A stretch of 64,000 nt of DNA from Mycobacterium paraterrae (GTDB taxonomy: Bacteria; Actinomycetota; Actinomycetes; Mycobacteriales; Mycobacteriaceae): assembly GCF_022430545.2 (NCBI RefSeq), contig NZ_CP092488.2, positions 1,364,001 to 1,428,000 of the forward strand, written 5' to 3'. Both the position numbers and the translations under genes were made by a program. Below are positions 8,415 through 17,037 of this stretch, piece after piece; the stretch's first letter is position 1, and the number at the start of each line of letters is the position of its first letter. Under the pieces are notes generated by a model. That model searched no databases, was not told where the DNA came from, and saw only the letters and a program-made list of their open reading frames with translations.

Positions 8415-10043
8415 TCACGTCAACATCTGGACGGCGAGATCACCGTCGGCGTGCTGGCGTCGCAGCCTCTTCTTGTCGAATTTGCCAGTAGAAGTCAACG
8501 GGATGTCGGCGACGAACGCCCACCGTTCCGGCAACCACCACCTGGCCACCCGCGGTCGCAGGAATTCCGACAACTCCGCTGCGGTCACGGTGCAGTCGGC
8601 ATGCAAGACCACCACCGCCAGCGGCCGTTCCTGCCACTTGTCGTCGGGCACCCCGATCACCGAGGCGAGCCGAACCGCATCGTGAGCGGCCAACTCGTTC
8701 TCCAACTCCACCGAGGAAATCCATTCCCCCCCGGACTTGATCACGTCCTTGGAGCGATCGGTCAAGGTAATAAAACCTTCGGCGCTGATCGCCCCGACGT
8801 CCCCGGTTTGCAACCACCCGTCCGGCGACACCGCCGGGCCGTCGTGCTCGAAATACGACCCCGTGATCCACGGCCCCCGAACCTGAATCTCCCCCACCGA
8901 GGTCCCATCCCAGGGCTGCTCGACACCGGCATCATCGACGATGCGGGTCTGCACGCCCGCCACCACCCTGCCCTGAGTTCCCCGTAGATGAAGGGTCTTC
9001 TCCGGGGAATCTGAACTCCGCGATAGAGCGACTGCGGCCAGCGGGGAGGTCTCCGTCATCCCCCACGCCTGCACGATCCGGACACCCAACTCGTCGTAGG
9101 CAGTCATCAGCGATCGCGGGACCGCCGAACCACCGCACGCCACCATCTTCAAGGAACTGATGTCGTGACCAGGATTGTCACGCAGATAATGCAGAACGTC
9201 GGTCCAAATTGTCGGCACCGCCCCAGCCATCGTTGGCCGTGCGGCCTCGATCATTTCCACCAGCGGCGCAGCCTGAAGAAAACGATCCGGCAGCAGTAGC
9301 TCCGCACCTGCCATCATCGCCGCGTAGGGCAACCCCCACGCATTGGCGTGGAACATCGGCACGATCGCCAACACCGTGTCGTCATGGCCGATGCCCAACG
9401 CATTCGCCGTGCACGCCGCCTGCGAGTGCAACCATGTCGAACGATGACTGTAGACAACGCCTTTCGGGTGTCCCGTGGTACCGCTGGTGTAGCACATGGC
9501 CGCAGCCGACGTCTCCTCGACAATCGGCCAATCGAACGTGCTCGGCTGGCCCGCCACCACCTCGTCGTACCGAAGGACGTCCTTGCCGCACCCCTCGACC
9601 GCAGAAAGATCCCCCGACCCAGTCACCAACACTGTGCGCACAGACGACATCGACGGCAATGCCGTCGCCAACAACGGAAGCACCGTGTCATCGGCAATGA
9701 TCACCCGATCACTAGCATGGTTGGCGATCCAAGTCAGTTGCTCAGCCGGCAACCTCAAATTCAACGTGTGCAATACTGCGCCCATGGACGGCACCGCCGC
9801 ATAGCAATCTAGATGCTCCTGATTGCTCCACTGCAACGTCGCGACCCGCTCGTCACCTCGAACACCGAGCACTCGCAACGCATTCGCCAATCGCGCCGCC
9901 CGTTCCCCCACCTCGCGGTATGACACGCGGGAGATCCGACCGGCCCCTTGCGCGGTCAGCACATCACGATCACCGTTAATCACCACGGCATGAGACACGA
10001 TCCCAGCGACCGTCAATGCGACGTCCTGCATCGTGCTCTTCAT
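8415..10043 (-). CDS. Fatty acyl-CoA ligase (AMP-binding, AlkK-like)
   Basis: This 542-residue ANL-superfamily enzyme has the P-loop-like YTSGTTGHPKGVVYSHRS near residue 180, the TGD/LTDRSKDVIKSGGEWISS hinge near 430 and the catalytic lysine in STGKFDKKRLR near the end. It resembles medium/long-chain acid ligases of the AlkK type and would activate the carboxylic acid produced by the alcohol and aldehyde dehydrogenases. ATG 10043 follows a GGGACGGGGG purine stretch; a second ATG lies four codons in. It is preceded by an SCP2-domain gene (37 bases upstream) and followed by the NDMA-dependent dehydrogenase, so these three probably form one operon. Confidence 0.88.
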   Translation of the reverse strand: MKSTMQDVALTVAGIVSHAVVINGDRDVLTAQGAGRISRVSYREVGERAARLANALRVLGVRGDERVATLQWSNQEHLDCYAAVPSMGAVLHTLNLRLPAEQLTWIANHASDRVIIADDTVLPLLATALPSMSSVRTVLVTGSGDLSAVEGCGKDVLRYDEVVAGQPSTFDWPIVEETSAAAMCYTSGTTGHPKGVVYSHRSTWLHSQAACTANALGIGHDDTVLAIVPMFHANAWGLPYAAMMAGAELLLPDRFLQAAPLVEMIEAARPTMAGAVPTIWTDVLHYLRDNPGHDISSLKMVACGGSAVPRSLMTAYDELGVRIVQAWGMTETSPLAAVALSRSSDSPEKTLHLRGTQGRVVAGVQTRIVDDAGVEQPWDGTSVGEIQVRGPWITGSYFEHDGPAVSPDGWLQTGDVGAISAEGFITLTDRSKDVIKSGGEWISSVELENELAAHDAVRLASVIGVPDDKWQERPLAVVVLHADCTVTAAELSEFLRPRVARWWLPERWAFVADIPLTSTGKFDKKRLRRQHADGDLAVQMLT

Positions 10044-10079
10044 CGCACCCCCGTCCCAGGGCCGATGCTCAGGCGACGG

Positions 10080-10490
10080 TCACGCATCGATGAGGTCCTG
10101 CCGATCCTGAGTCTGCAGCATCGACCGGTACTCGGGAAACAGACTCTTTGCTTGGGGAATCAACTTGATCAACTTCGGCACCGGCCCCTTCGCCCGCACC
10201 GTCCCCTTCGCCATCGCCATCGTCAGGTTCACCTTCCCCAACCAGAATTTGTTCCCGGTATCGGCCGACATGAACAGCTCCACGTTGGGCACGGCAGCGC
10301 TGTCGGCCCCTGTCTCAACCACTCGGTTGGGCATGTCCACCGTCACCACCGCATCCGGGTCGGTGTAATGCACCCGCAACACCACGCCAGAACCCGCCAG
10401 CTTGTCGCCCAACCCCTCCTTCTGTAAGCCCAGCCGAAAGATCCCGCCCATGAAGGCGTAAACCTCGTCGTCGTCCTTGAAAACCGCCAT
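10080..10490 (-). CDS. SCP2 sterol-transfer-domain protein
   Basis: This 136-residue protein is a single SCP2/sterol-carrier fold, a hydrophobic-ligand tunnel (VVLRVHYTDPDAVVTVDMPN, then FWLGKVNLTMAMAKGTVRAK with the usual W/LxGK-GTVxAKG pattern). I chose ATG 10490 over 10493 because GGAGG then sits six bases upstream; the open frame back to 10520 lacks support. It is the first gene of the likely SCP2-ligase-dehydrogenase operon. A plausible role is to bind or present acyl or alkyl intermediates to the ligase; this is inference from the fold and neighbours. Confidence 0.82.
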   Translation of the reverse strand: MAVFKDDDEVYAFMGGIFRLGLQKEGLGDKLAGSGVVLRVHYTDPDAVVTVDMPNRVVETGADSAAVPNVELFMSADTGNKFWLGKVNLTMAMAKGTVRAKGPVPKLIKLIPQAKSLFPEYRSMLQTQDRQDLIDA

Positions 10491-10520
10491 CATCGACCTC
10501 CACCTTGTAGTAGCTACCAA

Positions 10521-11009
10521 GAAATTCCGAACGGCTGATCAGGCCCTAATTGTGACATTCACCGCGCGGTTTGTGAATGGGTAGTCACTTTCGACTCTCG
10601 ATGCTCGTCCCCCCGACCGAGGGTCTGACGCCATTAGCCATTCCCATTGCGACTCGGATCGTCGCCGACCCCAGATCGCGTGGGAATAGCCAGGTAAAGG
10701 GGTAATCGCTCGGCGACCCATTCCGGGTGACAAATACACCGAAAGGTCTTCGCCGTCCTGATCCTCGACGCACCCAGCCTTAAGCTGCTCGCTCAGTGCG
10801 GCCGAGACATGGCGAACCATTCCAGCCGCCAGTGACGCGGTTTCCGTGATCGCTAGCACTATGACATGCCCGCCATCAAGCCCTCGCCCACGCTGACGCA
10901 GAAGCGCCATCAAAGTCACCCGAGAACGGTGTCCCGCTGGCTGGAACATGAAAGCGCAGGCTGGTAACAGTAAGCGCAACTGCACCGCCTACCAACTCAA
11001 GGTGTCGCT
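10521..11009. other. Stretch without a convincing gene
   Basis: About 490 bases between the SCP2 gene and the small ORF at 11010. Frames exist on the minus strand (10539-10985) but look like non-coding sequence. A plus-strand stretch around 10865-10965 reads RTVSRWLEHE, vaguely like a helix-turn-helix, but is only about 33 codons long. Confidence 0.4.
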
Positions 11010-11189
11010 TCACGAGTCCTGTTCCCAGAGTGGCGACGACGCTTGATTCCATCCTTTACCCACCATTGGATGAAGAGCACCATTCACAACCAACAAGATC
11101 CGTTCTTGCTCGACCTCCTTCGCCCGCAAGGTCGCCTTGACAGCAAACGTGATCATCCGCTGCACCGGGACGCCTGACGGCTCCGTCAT
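11010..11189 (-). CDS. Small 59-residue ORF coupled to ferredoxin reductase
   Basis: Its ATG (11189) overlaps the stop of the ferredoxin reductase as ATGA, the same coupling seen between the reductase and the P450. It reads MTEPSGVPVQRMITFAVKAT and ends SSPLWEQDS before TGA at 11010-11012. I do not recognise a family. It may be a genuine small operon member or the worn start of a longer gene. No membrane segment or cysteine motif is visible. Confidence 0.4.
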   Translation of the reverse strand: MTEPSGVPVQRMITFAVKATLRAKEVEQERILLVVNGALHPMVGKGWNQASSPLWEQDS

Positions 11190-12394
11190 ACCTTGGCGGA
11201 GCCGGCGAGCACGAGCTCGGCTCGGTCGATAGGGATCTGCTGCGTGATCGCGCGCTTGCTGAACATAAAGTCACGGGGGCGGTTGACACAGTCAGCGGCA
11301 ACGAGCTCTCCGGCGCGGAGATAGAAGCAGGTGAAATCGCGATCTCTCGACGGATCGCCGCTGAGCACGACTTCGTCGTATCCGGTGTTGAGGCCCGCGA
11401 TCTGGAGTTTGAGGTCGTACTGATCCGACCAGAACCAGGGAAGCGCCGCGATCTTCTTCGACTTCCCGCATAAGGTTGCGGCGGCGACCTTGGCCTGCTC
11501 GCAAGCACTCGCCACCGACTCCAGGCGGATACGACGGCCGTAGCGGGCCATGTTGTGGCTGGCGCAATCTCCGGCGGCCATGATGTCAGGGTCGGTTGTC
11601 TGAGTCTGGTCGTCGATCACGACACCGTTGTCGACAGCGAGACCGGCGGCGCCAGCGAGTTCGACGTTCGGCTCCACACCGATGCCGACGATGACGAGGT
11701 CCGCTTGAATCGTCTCCCCGCCGGCGAGGATTACTTCGCGCACGCTGCCGTCCCCGGAGAACCCCTCGACCATCGCACCCGTCCGAATGTCGACTTTCTC
11801 CTCCCGGTGGATCCGGTCGAAGAACGCCGATACGTCTGGGGCGGTGACCCGTTCGAGAACCCGCTCCGCCGCCTCGAGCACGGTGACCTCCAGACCCAGG
11901 GCACGCAGTGAAGCCGCAGTCTCGAGACCGATGTAGCCGCCTCCGACGATTACGGCTCGGCGCCCAGGGCTGGTGGCCTCGCGGATGAGGTCGACGTCTG
12001 CGGCGGTCCGCAAGTAGTACACCCCGTCCAGATCGGCCCCCGGGGTTGAGAGCCGGCGAGGGCGGGCGCCAGTGCACAGCGCGAGCTTGTCGTAGCGCAG
12101 TGAGTCTCCGATGCTCAGTGCCACACGACCAGCTGAGCGGTCGATCGCTTCCACCGTCGCGTCGACCAATTCGATGCTCTGCTTGGCGTAGAAGTCGGCC
12201 TTGCGGATCGCTAGATCACCGGGCGCGCACTTGTCCGCCAAGTAAGCCTTCGACAGCGGGGGGCGTTGGTAGGGCAGGGCCGACTCGTTGCCGATGAGAA
12301 TGATTTCGCCGGTCCACCCCTCCTGTCGCAGGCTCGCCACAAGCTGAGCCCCGGCATGGCTAGCCCCAACGATGACCGCCCGCTCCGGCGTCAC
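11186..12394 (-). CDS. FAD-dependent ferredoxin reductase of the CYP153 system
   Basis: This 402-residue protein has two dinucleotide loops: FAD-binding VIVGASHAGAQLV at residues 7-19 and NAD(P)H-binding VIVGGGYIGLETA near 147, followed by the FAD motif DPDIMAAGDCA near 270. This is the rubredoxin/putidaredoxin-reductase layout (about 400 residues). It would pass electrons from NADH to the [2Fe-2S] ferredoxin at 13804. Its ATG overlaps the P450 stop by four bases (ATGA), indicating translational coupling within a ferredoxin-P450-reductase operon. This composition is that of known mycobacterial CYP153 alkane hydroxylase operons. Confidence 0.9.
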   Translation of the reverse strand: MTPERAVIVGASHAGAQLVASLRQEGWTGEIILIGNESALPYQRPPLSKAYLADKCAPGDLAIRKADFYAKQSIELVDATVEAIDRSAGRVALSIGDSLRYDKLALCTGARPRRLSTPGADLDGVYYLRTAADVDLIREATSPGRRAVIVGGGYIGLETAASLRALGLEVTVLEAAERVLERVTAPDVSAFFDRIHREEKVDIRTGAMVEGFSGDGSVREVILAGGETIQADLVIVGIGVEPNVELAGAAGLAVDNGVVIDDQTQTTDPDIMAAGDCASHNMARYGRRIRLESVASACEQAKVAAATLCGKSKKIAALPWFWSDQYDLKLQIAGLNTGYDEVVLSGDPSRDRDFTCFYLRAGELVAADCVNRPRDFMFSKRAITQQIPIDRAELVLAGSAKV

Positions 12395-13782
12395 GTGTCG
12401 GATTTCGGCGTGAGGCGGACCATCATCTTGCTGATGCCCCTCACGAAGTTGGATTGCACATATTCGGGTTCACCGACGACCTGAATGTCATCGAAGCGGG
12501 TCAGCAGCTCTTCCCACAGAATCCGCAACTGCAACTCGGCCAGGCGGTTGCCCATGCAACGGTGCACACCGAAGCCGAAGGAGATGTGGTTGCGAGCGTT
12601 GGCCCGGTCGATGATCAGATCATCGGGCCGATCGAAGACCCGTTCGTCGCGGTTCCCCGAGGCGTACCACATCACCAGCTTGTCGCCCTTGCGGATGAAT
12701 TGCCCGTTCAAGACTGTGTCGGCCTTGGCGATCCGACGCATGTAGGCCAGTGGGGTTTGCCACCGGATGACCTCCGAGACCATGTTGGGAATTAGGTCGG
12801 GATTCGACTTCAACTTCTCGAACTGGTCGGGGAACTGGTTCAGGGCGAGCACGCCACCGCTCATCGAGTTCCGTGTCGTGTCGTTACCACCGACGATCAG
12901 CAATACCAGGTTGCCCAGGAACTCCAACGGCCGCCGACTGAGCAGATCCTTCGTGCTCTCGTTGCTCTGCAGCATGGTGATCAAGTCGAAGCCAGGTTCC
13001 TCCCCGGCCGCCGTCCGAGCGGCCTTGTCGTGCCAGAGCGCAGTCAGGCCCCGCGCCATGTCGCGCACACCCTCAAACACCTCGTCATTGTCCGAGGGCC
13101 CGCCGTTTGCTTGCTCCATCGACGTTGCGGTATCCGACCAGTAGACGAGCTTTCGGCGCTGCTCGTAGGGGAAGTCCAACAGCGTCGCAAGCATCCGAGC
13201 AGTCAATTCGACCGAGACGGTGTGCACCCAGTCGAACGGCTCATTCACCGGCAGGCTGTCCAGCACCTCCTGTACGCGCGAGCGGATCAGTCCCTCCATC
13301 TCACGCAGATTCTTCGGCGCGACCACCCCTTGGACGGCCGCCCGCTGCCTGTCATGTTCCGGCGGATCCATCGCGATGAACATCGCCAGATCCAAGAAGC
13401 GAGGCGGCCTCCCGATAATGATGAACGGCTCGGCGGAGAACAACCCGTGGTTCTTGTCGACCGCCACGATGTCGGCATGCCGAGTCACGGACCAGAACGG
13501 ACCGAACGGACTGGTGGGCTGAAAGTGAATCGGAGCTTCGTTGCGCAAACGCTCGAAATACGACTGCCAGCGTCCCTGGCGGTAGAGGAATGGATTGCTC
13601 ATGTCGATGTCGAGCAGATTAACGTCCTCCACCGGCGGTATGGGGGCCTCGGTGAAGATCTTCTGACCGTTGGTCCGGGTCACCCAACGCCGAGCCTTAT
13701 CGTACATATGAGCGGATTGGATTTGCCGGTCGATTGGGACGGTCGACTGCACCTTGTCGGCGATTGCTCGGGAGATACTCAT
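12391..13782 (-). CDS. Cytochrome P450, CYP153-like alkane/cycloalkane hydroxylase
   Basis: This 463-residue P450 shows the I-helix GGNDTTRNSMSGG near residue 300, the ExxR helix EVIRWQTP near 338 and the haem loop FGFGVHRCMGNRLAE with Cys409. The I-helix block, RWQTPL.YMRR and IAMDPPEHDRQR are closely like my recollection of CYP153A6 from Mycobacterium, a terminal hydroxylase of alkanes that also accepts cyclic substrates. Compared with that protein the N-terminus is somewhat longer (first about 50 residues). It sits between its ferredoxin (22 bases upstream) and its reductase (overlapping). Substrate range is inferred, not shown. Confidence 0.9.
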   Translation of the reverse strand: MSISRAIADKVQSTVPIDRQIQSAHMYDKARRWVTRTNGQKIFTEAPIPPVEDVNLLDIDMSNPFLYRQGRWQSYFERLRNEAPIHFQPTSPFGPFWSVTRHADIVAVDKNHGLFSAEPFIIIGRPPRFLDLAMFIAMDPPEHDRQRAAVQGVVAPKNLREMEGLIRSRVQEVLDSLPVNEPFDWVHTVSVELTARMLATLLDFPYEQRRKLVYWSDTATSMEQANGGPSDNDEVFEGVRDMARGLTALWHDKAARTAAGEEPGFDLITMLQSNESTKDLLSRRPLEFLGNLVLLIVGGNDTTRNSMSGGVLALNQFPDQFEKLKSNPDLIPNMVSEVIRWQTPLAYMRRIAKADTVLNGQFIRKGDKLVMWYASGNRDERVFDRPDDLIIDRANARNHISFGFGVHRCMGNRLAELQLRILWEELLTRFDDIQVVGEPEYVQSNFVRGISKMMVRLTPKSDT

Positions 13783-13803
13783 GGGTTGACCTTCACTCTC
13801 TGA

Positions 13804-14124
13804 TCACATCTGGAATTCGGGCGTCCGGACGATCAAGCCGTCCCACTCCTCGGAAACCGGCATCTGGCAGGACAACCGAGAGGTCGGCTGACGCTCAGGA
13901 CTCATTGCCAGCATTTCCTCTTCAGCTGGGCCGGACAGACCCACTTGTTCCGACCACTGCGGATCGACGACTACGTGGCAGGTGCCACACGCGGCCTCAC
14001 CGCCGCAGTCGCCATCGATGCCGGGTATTGCATTATTCGTGGCGACCTGCATCAGTGACTGGCCCTCTTCGAGAGGTGCCTCGTGCTTATCGCCGTCGTG
14101 CGAGACAAACGTGACGACTGCCAT
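13804..14124 (-). CDS. [2Fe-2S] ferredoxin of the CYP153 system
   Basis: This 106-residue adrenodoxin/putidaredoxin-type ferredoxin carries the cluster ligands in DCGGEAACGTC (C-x5-C-x2-C, near residues 39-48) plus the fourth Cys in SCQMP near 86. ATG 14124 is preceded by AGGAG at a good distance, so the longer open frame to 14166 is not needed. It is the first gene of the operon and hands electrons to the P450. The divergent AraC gene starts only about 50 bases away. Confidence 0.92.
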   Translation of the reverse strand: MAVVTFVSHDGDKHEAPLEEGQSLMQVATNNAIPGIDGDCGGEAACGTCHVVVDPQWSEQVGLSGPAEEEMLAMSPERQPTSRLSCQMPVSEEWDGLIVRTPEFQM

Positions 14125-14173
14125 AGTTAACTCCTGATACGTTGTCCGCAGAGTGTTCCACGTCACTACAACT

Positions 14174-15265
14174 ATGATCGGGAAAACGCTTAGAGGCTAT
14201 GCAATTTCGAGTCAAAAACTTGTGAATTCGGCTCAGGAAGGTCGGAGGCAATTGCGCGTCGATGATGCGGGTGTACCTCCAGTCGCGTTTGTGCAACTGC
14301 TTAAGAGCAATGCCCTCGACTTGCCCGCCGTGGAGCGCCTTCGCCGCGTTATGACGCGTGAAGAAGTAGACGTCTCGACGTTGGTCAAGCATGGCGTCCA
14401 GGCTCCACTGCGGTGGTTTCGAGAGGTCTACCCCGGCCTCGACGTAAACCAGGCAACTCTGCTCGGTGTCGCGTTCGCCGGCCAGGCGCAGTTGACGTCC
14501 TTCGGCCCGTTGAGCTTTCCACTGGTCAGCGCAGGATCGGTGGCCGAAATCATGAAACTGCTCGAATTTCTACCTTTGATTACTACCGCCGTCAGTCCAC
14601 ACTTTTGTGCAAGTGACCGAGGCCTCACCGTAGGGTTCACCGGCCACACGAGCGATTCGGCGCTAGACTGCTTGGCCGTCACCTACTGCGGGTCGGTGTT
14701 GCTACGGCTGCTGGACATGCTCGTCGACGACGCGCGGACCATCACGCTTCACATCGGTTGGCCGGCGCCCGTCGTCATGACCGAGCACGAGGACAACCTG
14801 TGGCTAGCCGGACGCCTATTGTTCGACGCTCCAATGTCCTACCTCCACGTTCCCGCGGACACTCTCAGCGAGGTGTGCCGGTTTTCGGATCCCGTCGCCT
14901 ACCGCCTCGCCGTCTCCGAGCTCACGCGAGATCTCGACCAGCGCAGCGGGACCACGTCGTATTCCGCCAAGGTGAGACAGCTTCTAGAAGAGGATCCGAG
15001 CCGGCGCAGTAGCCAGTCGGTCTCCGACGAGCTCTCCGTGTCGACGAGCACGCTCAAGCGGCGCCTCGCCGAAGAGGGGACCACATTTCGCGAGTTGCGC
15101 GAGTCATGCCTGCGTGAGAACGCCGTGTTGCTACTGCTCACACGATCGATGTCGGCGAGTCAAATAGCCACGGAGCTCGGATACGGCGATCCGACCAACT
15201 TCTCGCACGCCTTCAAACGATGGACCGGCCTCTCCCCCAGGCAGTTTCGACTAGCGCGCCGCTGA
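14174..15265 (+). CDS. AraC-family transcriptional regulator
   Basis: The protein (about 363 residues from ATG 14174) has an N-terminal OruR/ArgR-like ligand domain (VDVSTLVKHGVQAPLRWFRE onward) and a C-terminal AraC HTH pair: SVSDELSVSTSTLKRRLAEE and SASQIATELGYGDPTNFSHA, then FKRWTGLSPRQFR. The start is uncertain: GTG 14153 and GTG 14222 are also in frame. It is divergent from the ferredoxin-P450-reductase operon across about 50 bases and followed by mftA, so it is the obvious candidate activator of the P450 operon and perhaps of the mft genes. Confidence 0.85.
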   Translation: MIGKTLRGYAISSQKLVNSAQEGRRQLRVDDAGVPPVAFVQLLKSNALDLPAVERLRRVMTREEVDVSTLVKHGVQAPLRWFREVYPGLDVNQATLLGVAFAGQAQLTSFGPLSFPLVSAGSVAEIMKLLEFLPLITTAVSPHFCASDRGLTVGFTGHTSDSALDCLAVTYCGSVLLRLLDMLVDDARTITLHIGWPAPVVMTEHEDNLWLAGRLLFDAPMSYLHVPADTLSEVCRFSDPVAYRLAVSELTRDLDQRSGTTSYSAKVRQLLEEDPSRRSSQSVSDELSVSTSTLKRRLAEEGTTFRELRESCLRENAVLLLLTRSMSASQIATELGYGDPTNFSHAFKRWTGLSPRQFRLARR

Positions 15266-15447
15266 GCAATTCCAGCGACTCCCTAGGCACCCAAATCGCG
15301 GTCGCTCGGTCGGACCGTCGAGTAAACGTAAGGCCCTCCGGGCACTTTTGAACCCAATTTTGAATCACTCTTCCGTTTCACCACCCGCTGCCATAGTGTC
15401 GCTCTGACGACGACAGTGGAGACCTTGATCACACTAAGGAGTTTCGG

Positions 15448-15537
15448 ATGGACGACGACCCGCAGCCCGAGACCGAGCTAGTCACCGAGACCCTTGTCGA
15501 GGCGGTGTCGATCGACGGGATGTGCGGGGTCTACTGA
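15448..15537 (+). CDS. mftA: Mycofactocin precursor peptide MftA
   Basis: A 29-codon gene encodes MDDDPQPETELVTETLVEAV followed by SIDGMCGVY. The C-terminal core IDGMCGVY, ending in Val-Tyr, is the signature of the mycofactocin precursor; the terminal Val and Tyr are what the radical SAM enzyme MftC decarboxylates and crosslinks. AAGGAG lies seven bases upstream of ATG 15448. mftB starts two bases after its stop. No mftR (TetR) gene precedes it; instead an AraC gene lies 182 bases upstream. Confidence 0.95.
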   Translation: MDDDPQPETELVTETLVEAVSIDGMCGVY

Positions 15538-15539
15538 CA

Positions 15540-15824
15540 GTGCCGTCGCCCGCACAGGATCTCGTCGGAGCCTGGCGGCTACATCCGCAGGTCGCCGTTC
15601 GACCCGAACCGTTTGGAGCGCTGCTCTACCACTTCGGGACACGAAAGCTGTCGTTCCTCAAGAACCGCACCATCGTCGCAATCGTCCAATCTCTGGGTGA
15701 GTATCCCGACCTTCGGTCCGCCTGCCGGGCAGCTGCAATAGATGCCACTCAGGAAGCGCCGTACTTACACGCCCTTGGTGTGCTCATCGACTCCAATATT
15801 CTCGTCCCTGAAGGTGATGCATGA
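15540..15824 (+). CDS. mftB: Mycofactocin chaperone MftB
   Basis: This 94-residue protein (VPSPAQDLVGAWRLHPQVAV, then PEPFGALLYHFGTRKLSFLK) is the PqqD-like RiPP recognition element that binds MftA and delivers it to MftC. I start it at GTG 15540, directly after the mftA stop; an upstream GTG at 15522 would overlap mftA. Its stop overlaps the start of mftC by four bases (ATGA). Confidence 0.93.
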   Translation: MPSPAQDLVGAWRLHPQVAVRPEPFGALLYHFGTRKLSFLKNRTIVAIVQSLGEYPDLRSACRAAAIDATQEAPYLHALGVLIDSNILVPEGDA

Positions 15825-17035
15825 CAACGGTCGCACCGGTTCCCCGTCTGACCGAGCAGTTCGAAAAGGGGCTCGACGCACCAATATGCCTTACTTGGGA
15901 GCTCACCTACGCGTGCAACCTGGCATGCGTGCATTGTCTGTCAGCCTCCGGCAAGCGCGATCCTCGCGAGCTTTCCACTCAGCAGTGCAAGGACATCATC
16001 GACGAGCTCGAACGCATGCAAGTGTTCTACGTCAACATCGGCGGCGGCGAGCCGACGGTGCGTCCCGACTTCTGGGAGCTGGTCGACTACGCCACGGAAC
16101 ATCATGTGGGCGTGAAGTTCTCGACCAACGGCGTGCGGATCGACCGAAAGATCGCAGCCAAGCTCGCCGCCAGCGACTACGTCGACGTGCAGATTTCCTT
16201 GGACGGTGCGACCGCCGAGGTCAACGACGCCGTGCGCGGTAAGGGCTCGTTCGCGATGGCGATCAAGGCCTTGGACAACCTGGCTGCCGAGGGCTTCCAG
16301 GATGCCAAGATCTCCGTCGTCGTCACCCGTCACAACGTCGGTCAGCTCGACGACTTCAAGGTACTCGCCGACACGTACGGGGCGACGCTGCGCATCACCC
16401 GTCTGCGCCCGTCGGGTCGCGGCGCCGACGTGTGGGACGAGTTGCACCCCACCTCCGAGCAGCAGGTGCAGCTCTACGATTGGCTGGTCGCTCATGGCGA
16501 GGGCGTTCTCACCGGCGATAGTTTCTTCCACCTGTCGGGCCTGGGTGCTCCTGGCGCGCTGGCCGGACTGAACCTGTGCGGCGCCGGGCGAGTGGTTTGT
16601 CTCATTGACCCCATCGGTGACGTCTACGCCTGCCCGTTTGCCATCCACGACCGATTCCTGGCTGGAAATGTGTTGTCCGACGGCGGGTTCGACGCGGTGT
16701 GGAAGTATGCGCCGCTGTTCCGCGAGCTGCGCGAGCCACAATCGGCTGGGGCTTGCGATGGCTGCGGTCACTTCGATGCCTGCCGAGGCGGTTGCATGGC
16801 CGCCAAGTTCTTCACCGGTCTGCCACTTGACGGACCCGACCCGGAGTGTGTCATCGGCCACGGCGAGAGCGCACTGGCCGCAGTACGGGAAAAACCCCGC
16901 CCCTGCGGGGATCACTCGCGCAGCGCTCCCCGCAAGCAGGTAGCCCCGGTGGCACTGACTCTGTCGCTGCGTCCACCCACCGTACTCACCCCGGCAACAA
17001 CGCCTGTTCGCTACTGCAACGAAAGTCCTGTTTGA
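15821..17035 (+). CDS. mftC: Mycofactocin radical SAM maturase MftC
   Basis: This 404-residue radical SAM/SPASM enzyme has the CNLACVHC cluster motif (Cys32, 36, 39), the GGGEPT SAM-binding stretch near residue 74, and a SPASM domain with CPFAIHD and CDGCGHFDACRGGC in the last third. It decarboxylates and crosslinks the terminal Val-Tyr of MftA. The tail ends CNESPV, as in family members, but the segment just before it (LSLRPPTVLTPATTPVRY) seems slightly longer than in the copies I recall. mftD begins within or just after its stop codon. Confidence 0.95.
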   Translation: MTTVAPVPRLTEQFEKGLDAPICLTWELTYACNLACVHCLSASGKRDPRELSTQQCKDIIDELERMQVFYVNIGGGEPTVRPDFWELVDYATEHHVGVKFSTNGVRIDRKIAAKLAASDYVDVQISLDGATAEVNDAVRGKGSFAMAIKALDNLAAEGFQDAKISVVVTRHNVGQLDDFKVLADTYGATLRITRLRPSGRGADVWDELHPTSEQQVQLYDWLVAHGEGVLTGDSFFHLSGLGAPGALAGLNLCGAGRVVCLIDPIGDVYACPFAIHDRFLAGNVLSDGGFDAVWKYAPLFRELREPQSAGACDGCGHFDACRGGCMAAKFFTGLPLDGPDPECVIGHGESALAAVREKPRPCGDHSRSAPRKQVAPVALTLSLRPPTVLTPATTPVRYCNESPV

Positions 17036-17037
17036 TC

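Noticed and set aside
10539..10985. 148-codon minus-strand frame
   Set aside because: No domain, hydrophobic pattern or ribosome site; position after the SCP2 promoter suggests non-coding DNA.
16893..16912. CCCCGC-CCCT-GCGGGG hairpin
   Set aside because: It lies inside mftC coding sequence (Pro/Cys/Gly codons) without a T-run, so a terminator is unlikely.
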